The notes under the pieces are model-generated. The model searched no databases. It was not told where the DNA came from and saw only the letters and a list, made by a program, of their open reading frames with translations. From NCBI GenBank assembly GCA_907163375.1, contig CAJQUW010004793.1:62001-126000 (forward strand): DNA of 64,000 bases. Direction: 5' to 3'. This document shows, one piece after another, positions 12,646-24,309 of this stretch (its first letter is position 1; each line of letters starts with the position of its first letter). The position numbers and the translations under genes are program-made. The stretch comes from Prostheceraeus crozeri (Eukaryota; Platyhelminthes; Polycladida; Euryleptidae).

Positions 12646-15600
12646 CATTTTTTATTTTTTTTATTCTTTATTGATACGATGACAACAGCTTGCGCCAATT
12701 ATAGTCACCACAAACGAAATTACAAAATTAAGCAAAAAATATTCTGTTAAAAACCAAAAAAGTTGACAATAGACAATATTATATCAGTAGATAAAACTCA
12801 GACGTTCACAAGTGCTTTGAATTCACACTTGAGGGATCTGTGATCACGGCCAAAAAGGTCAACATTCTTAAAAGTGTTAGTGAGTGAAGATATGCGCGGG
12901 AAAAAGTCATGCTTGCGAATTCGCAGACCGCGACTCATAACACTTGTGAACACACTTGTATGCCTCGTTCGTCTTTCAGGCAGATTTAATTAAATTTTTG
13001 ATACTAGGTACGGACAGTTGACGCGATTATGTAAAATTTTATGATATAACAATAAATCTGTTGAATTACGCCGCTTCACCAGTGTCGAAAGACCAAAATG
13101 TATACACAATTTGTTGTACAAACCACTGTCATAGACCATCTTCTCATGAAAACACAGTTCTTTTACAAAAACTTTTTGAACACGCTCAATCTTGTCAATT
13201 AAGTATTTCGATTGAGGTGACCACACTGAAGAGCAATAATCAAGGTTTGCCCGAACATATGAGTCATACATAATTTTCAAGACATTTACATCTTTAAACG
13301 GCTTTAAAACTCTCCTCACAAAACCTAACATACGGAAGGACTTTTTCACAATAGACGCTATGTGAAGACTGAAACACATATTGTACGAAAAATGTACACC
13401 AAGATCTTTCGATCTGTTTTACCGGTTGTAAAATACAATTGTCAATCATGTAATCAAATTCAATATTATGTGCTCGTTTAAAAGAGAAGTTTACATAAAA
13501 GCATTTTTCTGTATTCAAAGTCATCTTCCATTTTCAGCACCACGAAAACAAACAGTTGAGAGCAAACTGTAGATCAACACAGTCATTTACAGATGAAATT
13601 CATTTAAAAATTTTCAAATCATCCGCGAACATGAGACTTTCACACGATCAGCGAGACGGCGGAATATCATTCACAAACATCAAAAATAGTGACGGACCTA
13701 AAATTGAACCTTGAGGTACACCGGATGTAACAGGGGCCCAGTCAGACTCAATACCACTAATAACAACGCGTTGGAAGCGATCAGAAAGATAGCTGCGAAA
13801 CCATGAGAGATTATTTCCAACAATTCCAAATTGATTACTCATTTTAATCAATAGATATTCATGACATACAGAATCAAACGCTTTTTGGAAGTCAGTGTAC
13901 AAAGAATGCACTTGATATCCATCATCTAAGGATGATGTGATAAAATCCTTGTAACATGTTAAATTGGTAGTGGTTGATCTCTTTGGAAAAAACCATGTTG
14001 CTCGTCACATACAAGATGTTTCAAATGATTACGCAAGGAGTTATTTACAATCCGTTCAAACAATTTACTTATAACAGGCTGAATCGAGATCGGTCGATAC
14101 GATTCAACACAACTCTTATCACCCTTTCGTTTGTAAATGGGCACAATGTGATTATACTTCAAAGCAGATGGGTATTCTCCTCGCCTTACTGACAGATTAA
14201 AAATGACAGCCAGAGGTTGGCACAACTGATCAGCACAACGAATGAGAAAAATGGCAGACACGTTATCATAACCGCTAGTACAGTTCGGGTTCAATTTTTT
14301 TATTTCAGCTTTCATTTCATCTGGGGAAATAATAGGAAGCTCAAAACATGGAACATTGTGAACACTACAGTCTGGGATGGTTGGGCTTTGATGTACACAG
14401 AAAACGCTTTCAAAGTATTTACAAAATGCTTTGGCAATTTCAAGTTTACTTATGTGTAACTCATCTTTATATTTGATTACATTCGGTAAGGAAAATGAGT
14501 CTTTTTGAGATTTCACAAACGACCAGAACCTTTTAGGGTTACTTTTAATATCTTCCCCAACCTTATGAACGTAATCAGCATGACGAGATTTCTGCAAAAT
14601 TTTTACTTCAGTGCGTAGACGGCAGAAATCCTTGTAAGAGTCAGAGTTCTTATCACGACCATCTTAAATGTAACGTTTATGAGCTTTTTCTTTCTCTTTC
14701 ACCAGTTTCATTAGGTCATAATCATACCAATGAGGAAATTTCGTCGCATTGAATTTCACAATCGGCACACAGTCAGCTATAACGGCAAAAATGATGTCAT
14801 AAAAATATGCTAGGGAATCATTGGCACTATCAAGAGTCAGTAAAGAACTCCAACACACGAAAGACAAAAGTCTCTGAATAACATCAAAATCAGCTTTCTT
14901 GAAGTTATAGCAAGACTGCGAACAGTAGACGGTTTCGTAGAAAAAGGAAGCAATACTTCAACATCCAGTGCTTGATGCGTAGAAGAGCAAGGATTGTTTC
15001 CAAGATCAACTGTCACATGCATGTTATTGCTGAGCACAAGACCAAGAGATTTATTATAACAGGTGGGAAGCACATTGTGTTGTCGAAGTTCACAGCTGCT
15101 GATGACATCCAGAAATAAGGATGACTTCTGGGATACATCGGAAAAATTAACGCAAGTCGCATAGCCGCAGTTTGGTTTTATACTCCAAATGGCATCTGAG
15201 ATGTTAAAGTTACCAAGAAGTATAATTGAATCATGCTGTTTCGTAGCCATACGCACTTTTTCTAACGAATGCTCAAGCTCTGTAACGGAGATTGATTTTG
15301 CATCTGGTGGAAGATAAACTGTCCCAATGAATACACTTCGGGATTTATCTGTCTTGATTTCGATCCAAAGCACCTCAATATCCGTTTCAAAAGCTTGTCG
15401 ACGAAAAGAAGATAATGTTGAGTCGACAGCAGTAAGAACTCCTCCACCATCTTTCTTAGTGCTCGTGTTTTGATCTCGATCCCTTCGATATATTGAGTAG
15501 CGAGAAATACATAAAATCTCTCCATCAAAAACACCATCGTTCAACCATGTTTCATTCACAGAGATAACGTCATATTCAGATGTAGATGCTATATCAAAGG

Positions 15601-15676
15601 AGCTATTGAACTCATGTAATTTGCCACAAATACTTGTAGCGTTGAAACTTAAAATCTTCAGTTTGTCCTTCATCAT
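12646..15676 (-). mobile_element. LINE-B: decayed Jockey/CR1-like LINE
   Basis: A reverse-oriented non-LTR element with its 3' end at the A-rich tract near 12646-12670 (minus strand AATAAAGAATAAAAAA). It keeps most of ORF2, but no ORF1 was recognised upstream, so it is probably 5'-truncated. Several frameshifts and stops separate the domains. It looks clearly older than LINE-A. Confidence 0.88.
12990..15676 (-). pseudogene. LINE-B ORF2 endonuclease-RT pseudogene
   Basis: Read from high to low coordinates. The endonuclease begins near 15676 (ILSFNATSI, SVNETWLNDGV, KDGGGVLTAV, GTVYLPPD, ILLGNFNISD). A linker follows (HWYDYDLMKLV), then RT at about 14597-13959 (NPNCTSGYDNV, IVPIYKRKGDKS, SYRPISIQPVISKLFE) and at about 13911-13648 ([30 protein letters not shown]). 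FADD lies near 13620. The thumb and C-terminal part (SYVRANLDYCSSVW, IERVQKVFVKEL) end at 12990. Each block is in a different frame, so about five lesions are present. The catalytic FADD is preserved. The endonuclease has GNFN in place of the usual GDFN. No function is expected from this copy. Confidence 0.88.
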
Positions 15677-15717
15677 TTCCAAATCACTGTATTAAAAAGT
15701 GAAAAATATTCTATTGT

Positions 15718-15793
15718 AAGGATTCGAACTCGGACCATAAAACCAGAAAATTCAAACTCTTAGAACGCTATGCCCCTAGACCACTCTTGCACG
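15718..15793 (-). repeat. tRNA-derived SINE head (A and B boxes)
   Basis: On the minus strand an A box TGGTCTAGGGG (15773-15783) is followed about 40 nt later by a B box AGTTCGAATCC (near 15720-15730), the spacing of a type 2 RNA polymerase III promoter. The sequence between them does not fold as a good tRNA, so this is a SINE head or tRNA relic rather than a working tRNA. It lies about 40 bp upstream of LINE-B ORF2, in the same orientation. Confidence 0.55.
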
Positions 15794-15799
15794 TTTGAT

Positions 15800-16181
15800 A
15801 TAGGATGTGTAGAAGTTGGACTGTATCCGGAATGCAGAAAATCACGTGCGTGACGCTTCCAATATTGATGGACGTCACTTTGGCCAACACACAAACGCAG
15901 CAAACAAGAGAAGAAGAGGCACCGATAAACACTATTCACCGCAGAATATGACGAGGACACAATAATGGATAAATTCCAGTACGACGTTGAGACCCGCTGA
16001 TAAGGAATCACCAAAACGAAGGATTAGGACGACGAGAAAAAGAGCATTTGAACGATGCAAAAAACAACAAAATTGGTTTAGGAAAACCGGAGAAATAACT
16101 CGGAAATAATCAATGCGAGAGACACAGCAAGACACGACCAAACAGCATCGAGTGTTGTAGTCTTTCAACTCCAGATAAGCA
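15800..16181. other. No gene recognised
   Basis: Spacer between the SINE head and the foldback element. It might hold the body of the SINE, but there is no second copy here to compare. Confidence 0.35.
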
Positions 16182-16184
16182 TAA

Positions 16185-16911
16185 TAGTCCGGCAGCCGGA
16201 TTGAGTTTCTGCAGGGAACGAGGCCGAAACTGAGACTTTCACAGAATGATGTACACCCTATGCCTACTACGAATCACCACGTCTGCCGAGTTCTAGTGAG
16301 TTCCTCTTCTTGTCAGACAGGATCAAAGAAAAACACATGTAAATCCAATGGGACGCAGATTGCAGTTTTTGGCTAAAATGAAATTTTCTATGTTTTCTCT
16401 GATTAAACGAAAAGTACTAAGCCCAGAGTCATAATTTTTGACATGGATTGCCTTCAGGTCATTTCCTTTCATTTTCATGCACCCCTATCTGTATATCTAA
16501 ACGCATTTAGATTTGGCGAGCCTCTTAATGTCGGCAAACACAAACATTTTGAGCTACTTTATCCACATTCAACCACATTCTCGCATGCATAGCTGATTAA
16601 ATGCACAATAAAAGCACATGTACCTAATAGGAAATGACCTGAAGACATTCTATGCCAAAAATTATGACTCTGGGCTTAGTACTTTTCGTTTAATCAGAGA
16701 AAACATAGAAAATTTCATTTTAGCCAAAAACTGCAATCTGCGTCCCATTGGATTTACATGCGTTCTTCTTTGATCTTGTCTGACAAGAAGAGGAACTCAC
16801 TAGAACTCGGCAGACGTGCCGATTCGTAGTAGGCATAGGGTGTACATCATTCTGTAAAAGTCTCAGTTTCGGCCTCGTTCCCTGCAGAAACTCGTTCTGG
16901 CTGCCGGACTA
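16185..16911. mobile_element. Foldback MITE, PIF/Harbinger-type TSD (TAA)
   Basis: A 727-bp element with very long inverted arms (about 16185-16467 and 16629-16911). The termini read TAGTCCGGCAGCC and its complement. TAA at 16182-16184 and 16912-16914 forms a 3-bp target duplication of the TWA type used by PIF/Harbinger transposons. The arms are highly similar, with only scattered differences, and surround an approximately 160-bp loop. No transposase is encoded, so movement would need one supplied in trans. Confidence 0.85.
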
Positions 16912-17271
16912 TAAGTTCCCGATGAAGTGCACCGGTACTTATCATTATCAATTTCTATCTAAATTCATCCGCAATCAAGTAATTAGCTTATTAATCGTAC
17001 TCTGATTATGATTTTTACACGCGTATGGAAAACGTTAGCAGCAGTGCGCACATTGACCAATTCAAGATGCGGAATAATTTAGCAATAGATAGGCTATCGA
17101 ATACTCAATTCTCACGAAATTCATGTAGACTAGAATATGCAACTCTGGAATCTTTATTGTATTTCAGACAAAGTAGGATTTGGAAGCACATGTATAAGTT
17201 AATAGTTGAACGCAAATTGGTGCTTAATCAGTGTCGTATGCCCTCACTGTTGTCAAACCACCTATGAGAAC

Positions 17272-18311
17272 CAGGGATTGCACGGGATCAAGATCCGGAT
17301 CCAGGATCCGGTGTGATATCCGCCCGGATCCAGTGAAGAGCGTTGAAGGTAAAATGTTGATGGTCATTAATGCTGCGGAAAATCCTATTTAACGATTGAA
17401 GTTGTAAAAGTTATAGAACCTCAAACTAGTTTTTCTCGTTACTCACGTAGAGTTGGGAGTGCATGTGGGCAGCTAAGAATGCGAATATAAATATGAATAG
17501 AAATGTTTTATCCAGGAATATCTGTAGCTCGATATTGAATGACCATCTAGTAAGGTTACAGAAAAGATAAAGTAGCTTGTAATAATGAGCTTGTAACCAC
17601 TGTACCCCCTTTACTAATCCACACTAAGGAATGAATGGACATTAATGAATTTCAAAGCTAATAACATGAAGTAAGATCAATTGTGATTCTCCAGACTACC
17701 TTTAATTTTTTAATTGGTCCAACTACCTTACTATATACTTACAATGAACAATAACTGTAATTATCAATAAGTTTATAATAGTGGGAAATACGCTTATAAG
17801 TTAAAAAAGCACAAATAAAATGAAGTTTGATTTCTTTCTTTTCTTTTAGCTAAATACTCGTCCGCGTGATTATCACTATTGAAATCGGCATGGATTAATC
17901 TCCTTTTTGATTAACAATCATGGTAAATATATACTTAATTAATACAGAAATTCAGTGTTAGTTAGCATGTCGTAAGAAAGAGTACACATTTATCTATGCT
18001 CGGTCTCAGATTGTATTACCGTTATTTTCAATACTGTAATCATCTATTGATATTTCGTAAAAATGGTATAATAACAACTGAGAACCAGAGTCACAACTAC
18101 AGTTGGCGATAGCAAAGTCCCAGGATTTCAATATCACTTCATTAGCATGTATTATGAAACGCATGATTTAAATTTAATCCCAGAAACCAAGCTATTCAAT
18201 ATTTCATGATAATGAAAACGAATTACATGCAAATTTATCACTTTCTATAATACGATCTAATAGGATCCGGGATCCGGGTGCTTGAAAAAACCCGGGTATT
18301 TGCAATCCCTG
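17272..18311. mobile_element. Non-autonomous hAT element, 8-bp TSD
   Basis: Terminal inverted repeats CAGGGATTGCA and TGCAATCCCTG bound 1,040 bp. An exact 8-bp duplication ATGAGAAC flanks it (17264-17271 and 18312-18319), the hallmark of hAT transposition. Both ends carry subterminal clusters of GGATCCGG-like palindromic words, typical binding arrays for hAT transposase. The interior is AT-rich and has no transposase frame. Confidence 0.92.
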
Positions 18312-18319
18312 ATGAGAAC

Positions 18320-20391
18320 TTCGTGGTACGCAGTACGAAAAACAAACTTTAGCTACAATCAAAATCTTCGAACATAAACAGCGGAGAATTCAGCAATGTA
18401 AGCTCTATTTGTTGCCTAAACTTGTAAATATGCTTCACATAATTGTGTCATGCATAATTGTATCGTAATGCATTTCCATAGGAATGCAGAAAAGCAATAA
18501 GAACTTTACAAATTTTCTTTATGAATTCTGACGGTTATTTTGCGTACTTAAGCAGTTTTGTCATCGCCAGCTATCAGCAATTTTGCAGATTTGATAGCCA
18601 ACAGTTCCTTCTACAGCTTAGAATAAAGATTTGGAGATGAATTTTCAAGAAGCGACTCAGGCTCACAATTTTCGCTTTATATTAATTATGCAAATTTTAG
18701 CTTCTCTTAATGTTTCAATTATTTTAATTGACCTTATTCTAGAATGTACGTATGTAGTCAATGTTCGACACAGGTCTAATTAGAATTACCGACCGGCCAA
18801 GTTTGTAACCCTGGTAGTAAATGCAGCCTCGGAGATTCTATGAAAATGCTTTTACCAAGTTTATTAGTAAAATAAACAAAGACAAAACATTATAGAACAA
18901 CTTTCATTAGAGAAGTGGTGAGACAAAAGGATTGATTTTGTCTTTGATGTTCAAGAATGCATTGATCCACATTCTCCAATATTTCTCAACAATGGCTTAA
19001 TTTTTTTAGAACAAACCGTTCACCCCTTGCTGAGATACTGCACAAATTGTAGTATCTTGATGCACAAAAACAAATCTTAGCCATTCTTATAAAAAGCCCT
19101 ACTATCTGGCTATCACAAATCTGTACATTTAAAAAAATCTCGTGTGGAGGCGCATGTACACGGGTTCACTAAGTGGAACAACAACTGCCACACACTGCTG
19201 CACACACGGACACACGCGTCCAATTGCGCATCGCCACCGTCTCTATCCGGTGGACTGCAAGAAATTGGTCAACTGAATTACTTTGCCCTCATGTGGTCCA
19301 CTAAACCATAGATATCTGAAAGTGCACCTTAGCTGCATGAGAAAGGAATGTCCATTCCAATAACCACTGAAAGCCGTCATCATTTAGGTGCCGTTGTCAT
19401 GAGCCGATGGCGCACGCGCAATTTAGGCATGTTTCTGTGTCCGCAGCAGTGTGTGTCTAGTATCTGGTCACATCGTGAACTCGTGTAAACAAATCTTATT
19501 TTTCTTGGTTTATCTTGTAATTTCTGCCATCACTGTCGCTGTTTCCGGTCCTGAATGGTGTGAAAAGATATCTGAAAGTGTACCTTCGTTGCATGAGGTT
19601 GAAATGCTTGAAGTATATGTCTGGTTCAGAAATATACATGTATCTGAGTATATCAGAATATATCATGTACATGTACATGTGTCAGACTTGTCGTAAGAGA
19701 ATGAAAATGAATGAATAGTGCTGCTGTAGTCTAGTAGTTACGACGTTAGTAGTCTAGTAGTAAACGAAGTTAAGTAACTTTCTTGACCAACACACTTCAA
19801 AGTAGTGTGTGTTGTGTAACAAGACGCGCGAGACTTAGTGGAAGTTCACCAAGTTAACTCGTGTGCATGCTCCTTTATAACTCAATTTCAAATTAACTGT
19901 GAAAATTCATTTGAGTAAAATAGGACATTATTTCTGCTGCATTTCCGTAAATAGTTTTGGAATTCGACGCTGCTCGACGCAGGCGGGCATACAGTACAAA
20001 GTTCCGTGCTTCGTCGTGCATCTTCCAGTACATAGAAATTGACAACAATAGAATCTCTAGAAAGGAAAGGTAACTTCGTGCAATACACAATAGTGGCATA
20101 TAAATCACACGCATTTTCACTTACATGCATTTGTCAACGGCTGCATTTTTGCGTTAGAATCAGTCACATGTGTAAATCTAAGCTTTTCATTGGTCATCAT
20201 GCCTCAACTTAGTTACCCTGATGTGCCGCGACCTTGAGTCGATTTCCATTCTAGTCAGCTTCAGATAAACAATTTATTTCTATGTTCCAGTCCATGCAAG
20301 AGAAAAATGTCGGGAGGCTTATGGAGATCGATATGACAAACATGCAATTCGATTAATTGAATATGCGAAGACATGCATACGAACTTTTGGG
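18320..20391. other. 2 kb without a recognised gene
   Basis: AT-rich non-coding sequence. It contains a small CATGTA-rich microsatellite-like stretch near 19660-19680. A signal-peptide-like 81-codon frame at 19451-19696 has no other protein-like property and is not called. Confidence 0.4.
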
Positions 20392-20399
20392 TCAGATGA

Positions 20400-21217
20400 C
20401 AGGGCATTCGAGCGAGCGTGTGATAAGAGCGAGCGAGCGGCCTGTAAGCCGTTCCTTTAAGAGTGATGCAGCGAGCTAGCGGGAATGAAAAGCTGCTGAG
20501 ATGAGCAAGCGAGTGCGATTTGAAATTGGTGAGCGAGCAAGCGAGCACCATATTTCAGGCATGAGCGACCTTTTTTTTAGAAATACATGTCAACTTTTCC
20601 GACTACGTTATTATCTATTTCAATTTTATAAACCAAAATCGGTTTCCCTCCATCCATCAGTCTGAGCGTGAATCGGTCGAACAATGACCTTGATCGTGCT
20701 CTGTTGCAAGCTGCTTTTATTTTCAACTTTACCTTGATCAACCATGCTGTCCAACGTTCAAAATCAGTAAATAATAATCTTCACACAATCACAACACTAA
20801 TTACAAGTGCATTAATAGATTCTATGAGACGAAAGGTACAGAAAACTGTAGAAATCTGAGACAGATGTCTCGTAAACATATATGGTAAAATTTCATTCAT
20901 ATGGTACCGTTCTAGCCTCCCGGATGATCGGGTAGCACAGAGTGGTCCGTGCTAAGTAATATGAACATTTTTCATTTCATGGGACTTTACCTTTTAATAT
21001 TAGAAAATAGAAAAATCCGCAGTAACACATGCGCAATATAATACAACACATAAATACAAGATCAATTCTCAATCAAATCATTGGAAGTGAATATTTCAAA
21101 ATGAACGAGCGTTCTGCTGAGTGCGGTCACTGTGTGAAGAGCGAACGAGCGGCAAAAAAAATAGAAAATGAGCGAATGATCAAGCGAGCTTTGAAAATTG
21201 CTTCGCTCGAATTCCTG
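20400..21217. mobile_element. Probable non-autonomous hAT-like element with GAGCGAGC arrays
   Basis: The ends CAGGGCATTCGAGCGA (left) and the complement of a right end reading CAGGAATTCGAGCGA are inverted relatives. Clusters of GAGCGAGC-like words sit inside both ends, as in the other two hAT-type elements here. The candidate 8-bp duplications, TCAGATGA (20392-20399) and CCAGATAC (21218-21225), agree at only five positions, so the element is either old or its edges are slightly off. No transposase is present. Confidence 0.6.
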
Positions 21218-21225
21218 CCAGATAC

Positions 21226-22080
21226 ACTCAACCATTTTTACCGTTGAATCAGTTGAATAGGAACAAAGCACATTTTGTCTAATAGAGTGTCCCTGCAGGA
21301 AATCGGCATCATTGGCAACCGACAGATTGACATTCAGTCAGGCATTAAATTGCGCCTCTGTTTGCCTCTGTTGGGCCTCTCGTTTGTGAGAAAATTATTT
21401 TCTGATTTCACGAAACAAAATTAAATTGCGTTGGGGAAGCTATGCAAAACACTAGAAAAATTATTATAATGCTATATATAAGATAGCATGTACTGTATAT
21501 ACATGCATATACTTGCAAGCTGCAGTATTTCTGACTGCATGCTTGAAATCATCTTGGGGCTTAAGCTCAAAAGATGACATTGCTTGCAAATCTTCTACAG
21601 AGTTACAGGTTCCTGTTCGTTTTGTCAGCAATAGGCAGATATAGCAGTGCATGCCTTGCCAGCTTCATTCATTGATATGACATAGTTTTAATCTTATTAA
21701 AGCTTTATGCTCAATTGTGTTTTTTTGAAGCTGATTTCTCATCAAATTTAGTTATTGATGAGCTAAATTATTGATTGTCGCATGAAATAATGCTGATATT
21801 TTCATATCTAAATACTTTCTTTTTTCGATAATCAGCTTCGTCTGACATGCACGGCATTCGAAAAATCAGTGATAATTATCAGTTCTATTCTTGAAGTCTT
21901 CTTGAAAAACAGTTCATCCATGTAGGTTTCTGTTTCAGGATATCCGTCCAGTGACCGTAGTGGTAGCATCTTTCTTTGACAGGTCGATGTTCATTAGCAA
22001 TTATGCTTCTTTTGGTATGTTTGCGCATACTCGCATGTTTATCAGATAACGTGTAAAAACAGACTTTTACATAGATCTTG
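21226..22080. other. No gene recognised
   Basis: Non-coding, AT-rich. No repeats, tRNA boxes or protein motifs were identified. Confidence 0.4.
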
Positions 22081-22089
22081 TTCGTGAAC

Positions 22090-22480
22090 TTCAAGTCCGC
22101 ATAAAAGACCTGACAAGTAATCGCTTACTTGATTATTATCGGAATAATTTCTGCAATATCAGTAGCAACAATGTTGAAATTGATATCATCGGCTGCGACA
22201 CAAACAAGGCAAACGTCAATCTATTCTTATCAAACAACTGCGTCCAACATTCAAGGACAGAGAGGAACTCAATGAACTTAGGGACTGCCTTTCATTAGAT
22301 GATTTTAATATTTCTAGCTTTTTACATAATGCATCTCTTACTTTATCAAATGAAATTTTCATGCCTTTTTGAGTCTTTTATAGCTAATCCAGTCCATCTG
22401 CAGTGCCCTGACGAAACATATTTTGGATTTAGGCAACATATGTCATTATGTTGGCAACCAAAAATTCAATAAATGGTCAA
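22090..22480 (+). mobile_element. Possible Penelope-like remnant (endonuclease C-terminus)
   Basis: Short protein-like stretches in two frames, including ILIKQLRPTFKDREELNEL, look like the last helix region of a PLE GIY-YIG domain (an E-x-x-x-I-K-x-x-x-P pattern). A CCTGACGAAACATATTTTGG stretch follows near 22410-22435, where PLE 3' structures usually sit. It is broken and short. An unrelated origin remains possible. Confidence 0.35.
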
Positions 22481-22499
22481 GGCACTAGAATATAACTTA

Positions 22500-22740
22500 T
22501 CACGAACGATGACATGTCTCTCGTGTATGATGACTTCCGCGAGAATGATTCAAGTGAGGACTCCTACACTGCGATAACTGCTAGCAAAAGGCATTCAAAG
22601 CGGTTCTGGAAGTAAGAGCGATCTATCTGTACCGGCACGACGGCGGCGGAATCAGCTGTCGATGGAGACTATCAGCACAGCGAACCTGAATTGGACGATC
22701 CAGCGGCGGACGGAGCAGATATTGGTTCATCCTGACTGAG
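22500..22740 (+). other. Possible host coding block of unknown function
   Basis: This patch is less AT-rich than its surroundings and holds two acidic, protein-like frames. One is near 22510-22614 (MSLVYDDFRENDSSEDSY...). The other, in a different frame, is near 22619-22737 (TTAAESAVDGDYQHSEPELD...). A GTAAGAG donor-like site follows the first. They could be exon pieces of a host gene. I recognise no family. Confidence 0.25.
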
Positions 22741-23179
22741 ATGATGTCGACTCCTCGCCAAGGTAGGTACCGATAGCATTAAACTACGACGGACGGTTTC
22801 GTGCTTGTGCAGAATATATTTTCCGTCTTAATCAAGTTACTTGTTACTATCAATTCGTATTCCTGTCGCGTTTGTAAATGGCTGATCATACCTCCACATG
22901 CCACATCCCTAGTATGTCTTCGAATGATGCAAGGCATTCTTTTGAGCATAGAGTTTCTCTCTTGTCAGAGGAGATATGCCTAGATTCTCGTGAATCTCTT
23001 CATTTTGACAATTTCATCAACAAAGAACAAATCCATTTTACAAATAATAAATGTGTTCACTGATTAATGTTCGCATACAATGCCATATTAATGATAAACT
23101 CCTTGCTCCATCATGATTCGTTGATATCAAAAGACAACCAATCAGTCGAACAGAATCAAATACATTGACGAATACTCAC

Positions 23180-24123
23180 ATGTTCAGTAGACGCCTGATG
23201 ACGAATTCAAATGGTACTGCGAACAATTCCGTGTTGCACATCATAATCCCGTGGACTGCATTATCATTGTCGTTTTGTCTTTTTGGTGTCATCACGAATG
23301 GTTTTACGATTTTTATCCTCCTCTACTACAAGACATTCAGAAAACCTTTTTTTCGTTGATATTAGGAACTTCTATTTCACATTTTGTTGTAGTGGGATTA
23401 TTCATACCTCTTGAAACTATGCAGAGTTATTACTTTATAAGATTCAATACATTGATGGGCAATGATCTGTTTTGCTCATTTGAGGGACTTGGCTATGCCA
23501 TCTTCTTCACCGTGCCTCTTCTATCGCAAATGTTGACCGCCTTCAATCGACTTTCGGCAGTTTTGACACCTCAGTATTCGGCAAAAGTCGGTCTGAAAGC
23601 AACATGGGCAATTTGGTCAGTGATTGCCTTCGGTTATCCGGTATTTTATTATGTCTTTGGGCAGATGTTTGGCTGGATAGAATTCGTAATCGATACATTT
23701 GTAGGAGATTGCAAAGAGCAAGATAGGAACAATGCTGCCAAACGCATTCGAATTTTCTCTACAACATTTTTGCCTCTATCTTTATCTCTGGCAAGCTATT
23801 TCGTTATCGGATGTCGAATCGTCTTTACAAAAAGTTCCGATGATCGAACATTAATGACTGATCGTGCGCAAGGAAGTTTGGCAATGTCTGCCAACATGCT
23901 AATTTGCGCAACCTGTGCATTTCCTCTATGGCTCTCATTTTCTGATCATACATACAATTTGCAGTTGGAAAGAACTCTGTGGAAAAAGCTCTTATTTCGA
24001 ATTGGATTCAACTTAAGTTGGGTAAGGTGTGCAATTTCGTACATTGTCCCTTATTCTGTTATTTACATTAAGTTTGATTGCATTGATTTTGTCATTAGAA
24101 AGCAAGTAAAACAAAAAACCTAA
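23180..24123 (+). pseudogene. Rhodopsin-like GPCR, one frameshift in a T run
   Basis: Seven hydrophobic helices in order. TM1 (IIIPWTALSLSFCLFGVITNGF) ends near 23345; TM2 (GTSISHFVVVGLFIPLE) follows in the next frame. TM3 ends in LTAFNRLSAV, where FNR replaces DRY. TM4 is about 23610-23660, TM5 about 23760-23830, TM6 about 23880-23940, and TM7 reads WVRCAISYIVPYSVIY in place of NPxxY. A Cys before TM3 (FCSF) and one in loop 2 (GDCK) can form the usual disulphide. N-glycosylation sites NGT and NNS lie at the N-terminus. TM1 and TM2-7 are in different frames, joined across seven Ts at 23347-23353; this may be a real lesion or a sequencing error. ATG 23180 is preferred (23198 is possible). Ligand unknown; the family is divergent class A. 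Confidence 0.8.
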
Positions 24124-24189
24124 AACCTTCATCGACCCTCTTCGGTTTGTTGATTGACTTTTTTGACCTTGAAAAATGAGAGCGAAATA

Positions 24190-24300
24190 AACGTTAGACA
24201 GCATTGCCTTGCAAAAAGATGTGCGGCTGCTGAGATTCGAACCTGCGACCACCCACGCTACTGTATCTACATGTACACCTGTCGTGATGTCAATTGGCAA
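24190..24300 (-). repeat. Possible tRNA-derived SINE fragment
   Basis: On the minus strand GGTCGCAGGTTCGAATCTC carries a good B box in a T-arm-like setting. No convincing A box precedes it. It is probably a SINE scrap just downstream of the GPCR. Confidence 0.35.
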
Positions 24301-24309
24301 GAACAGGTC

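Noticed and set aside
19451-19696. Signal-peptide-like small frame
   Set aside because: Only the hydrophobic start is protein-like; the rest comes from a CATGTA-rich repeat.
19715-19760. Repeated TAGTCTAGTAGT words resembling an A box
   Set aside because: It is a small tandem repeat without a B box, so not a tRNA or SINE call.
20917-20955. tRNA-like stretch (GGTAGCACAGAGTGGTCCG)
   Set aside because: It has an A-box-like word but no B box at the right distance.
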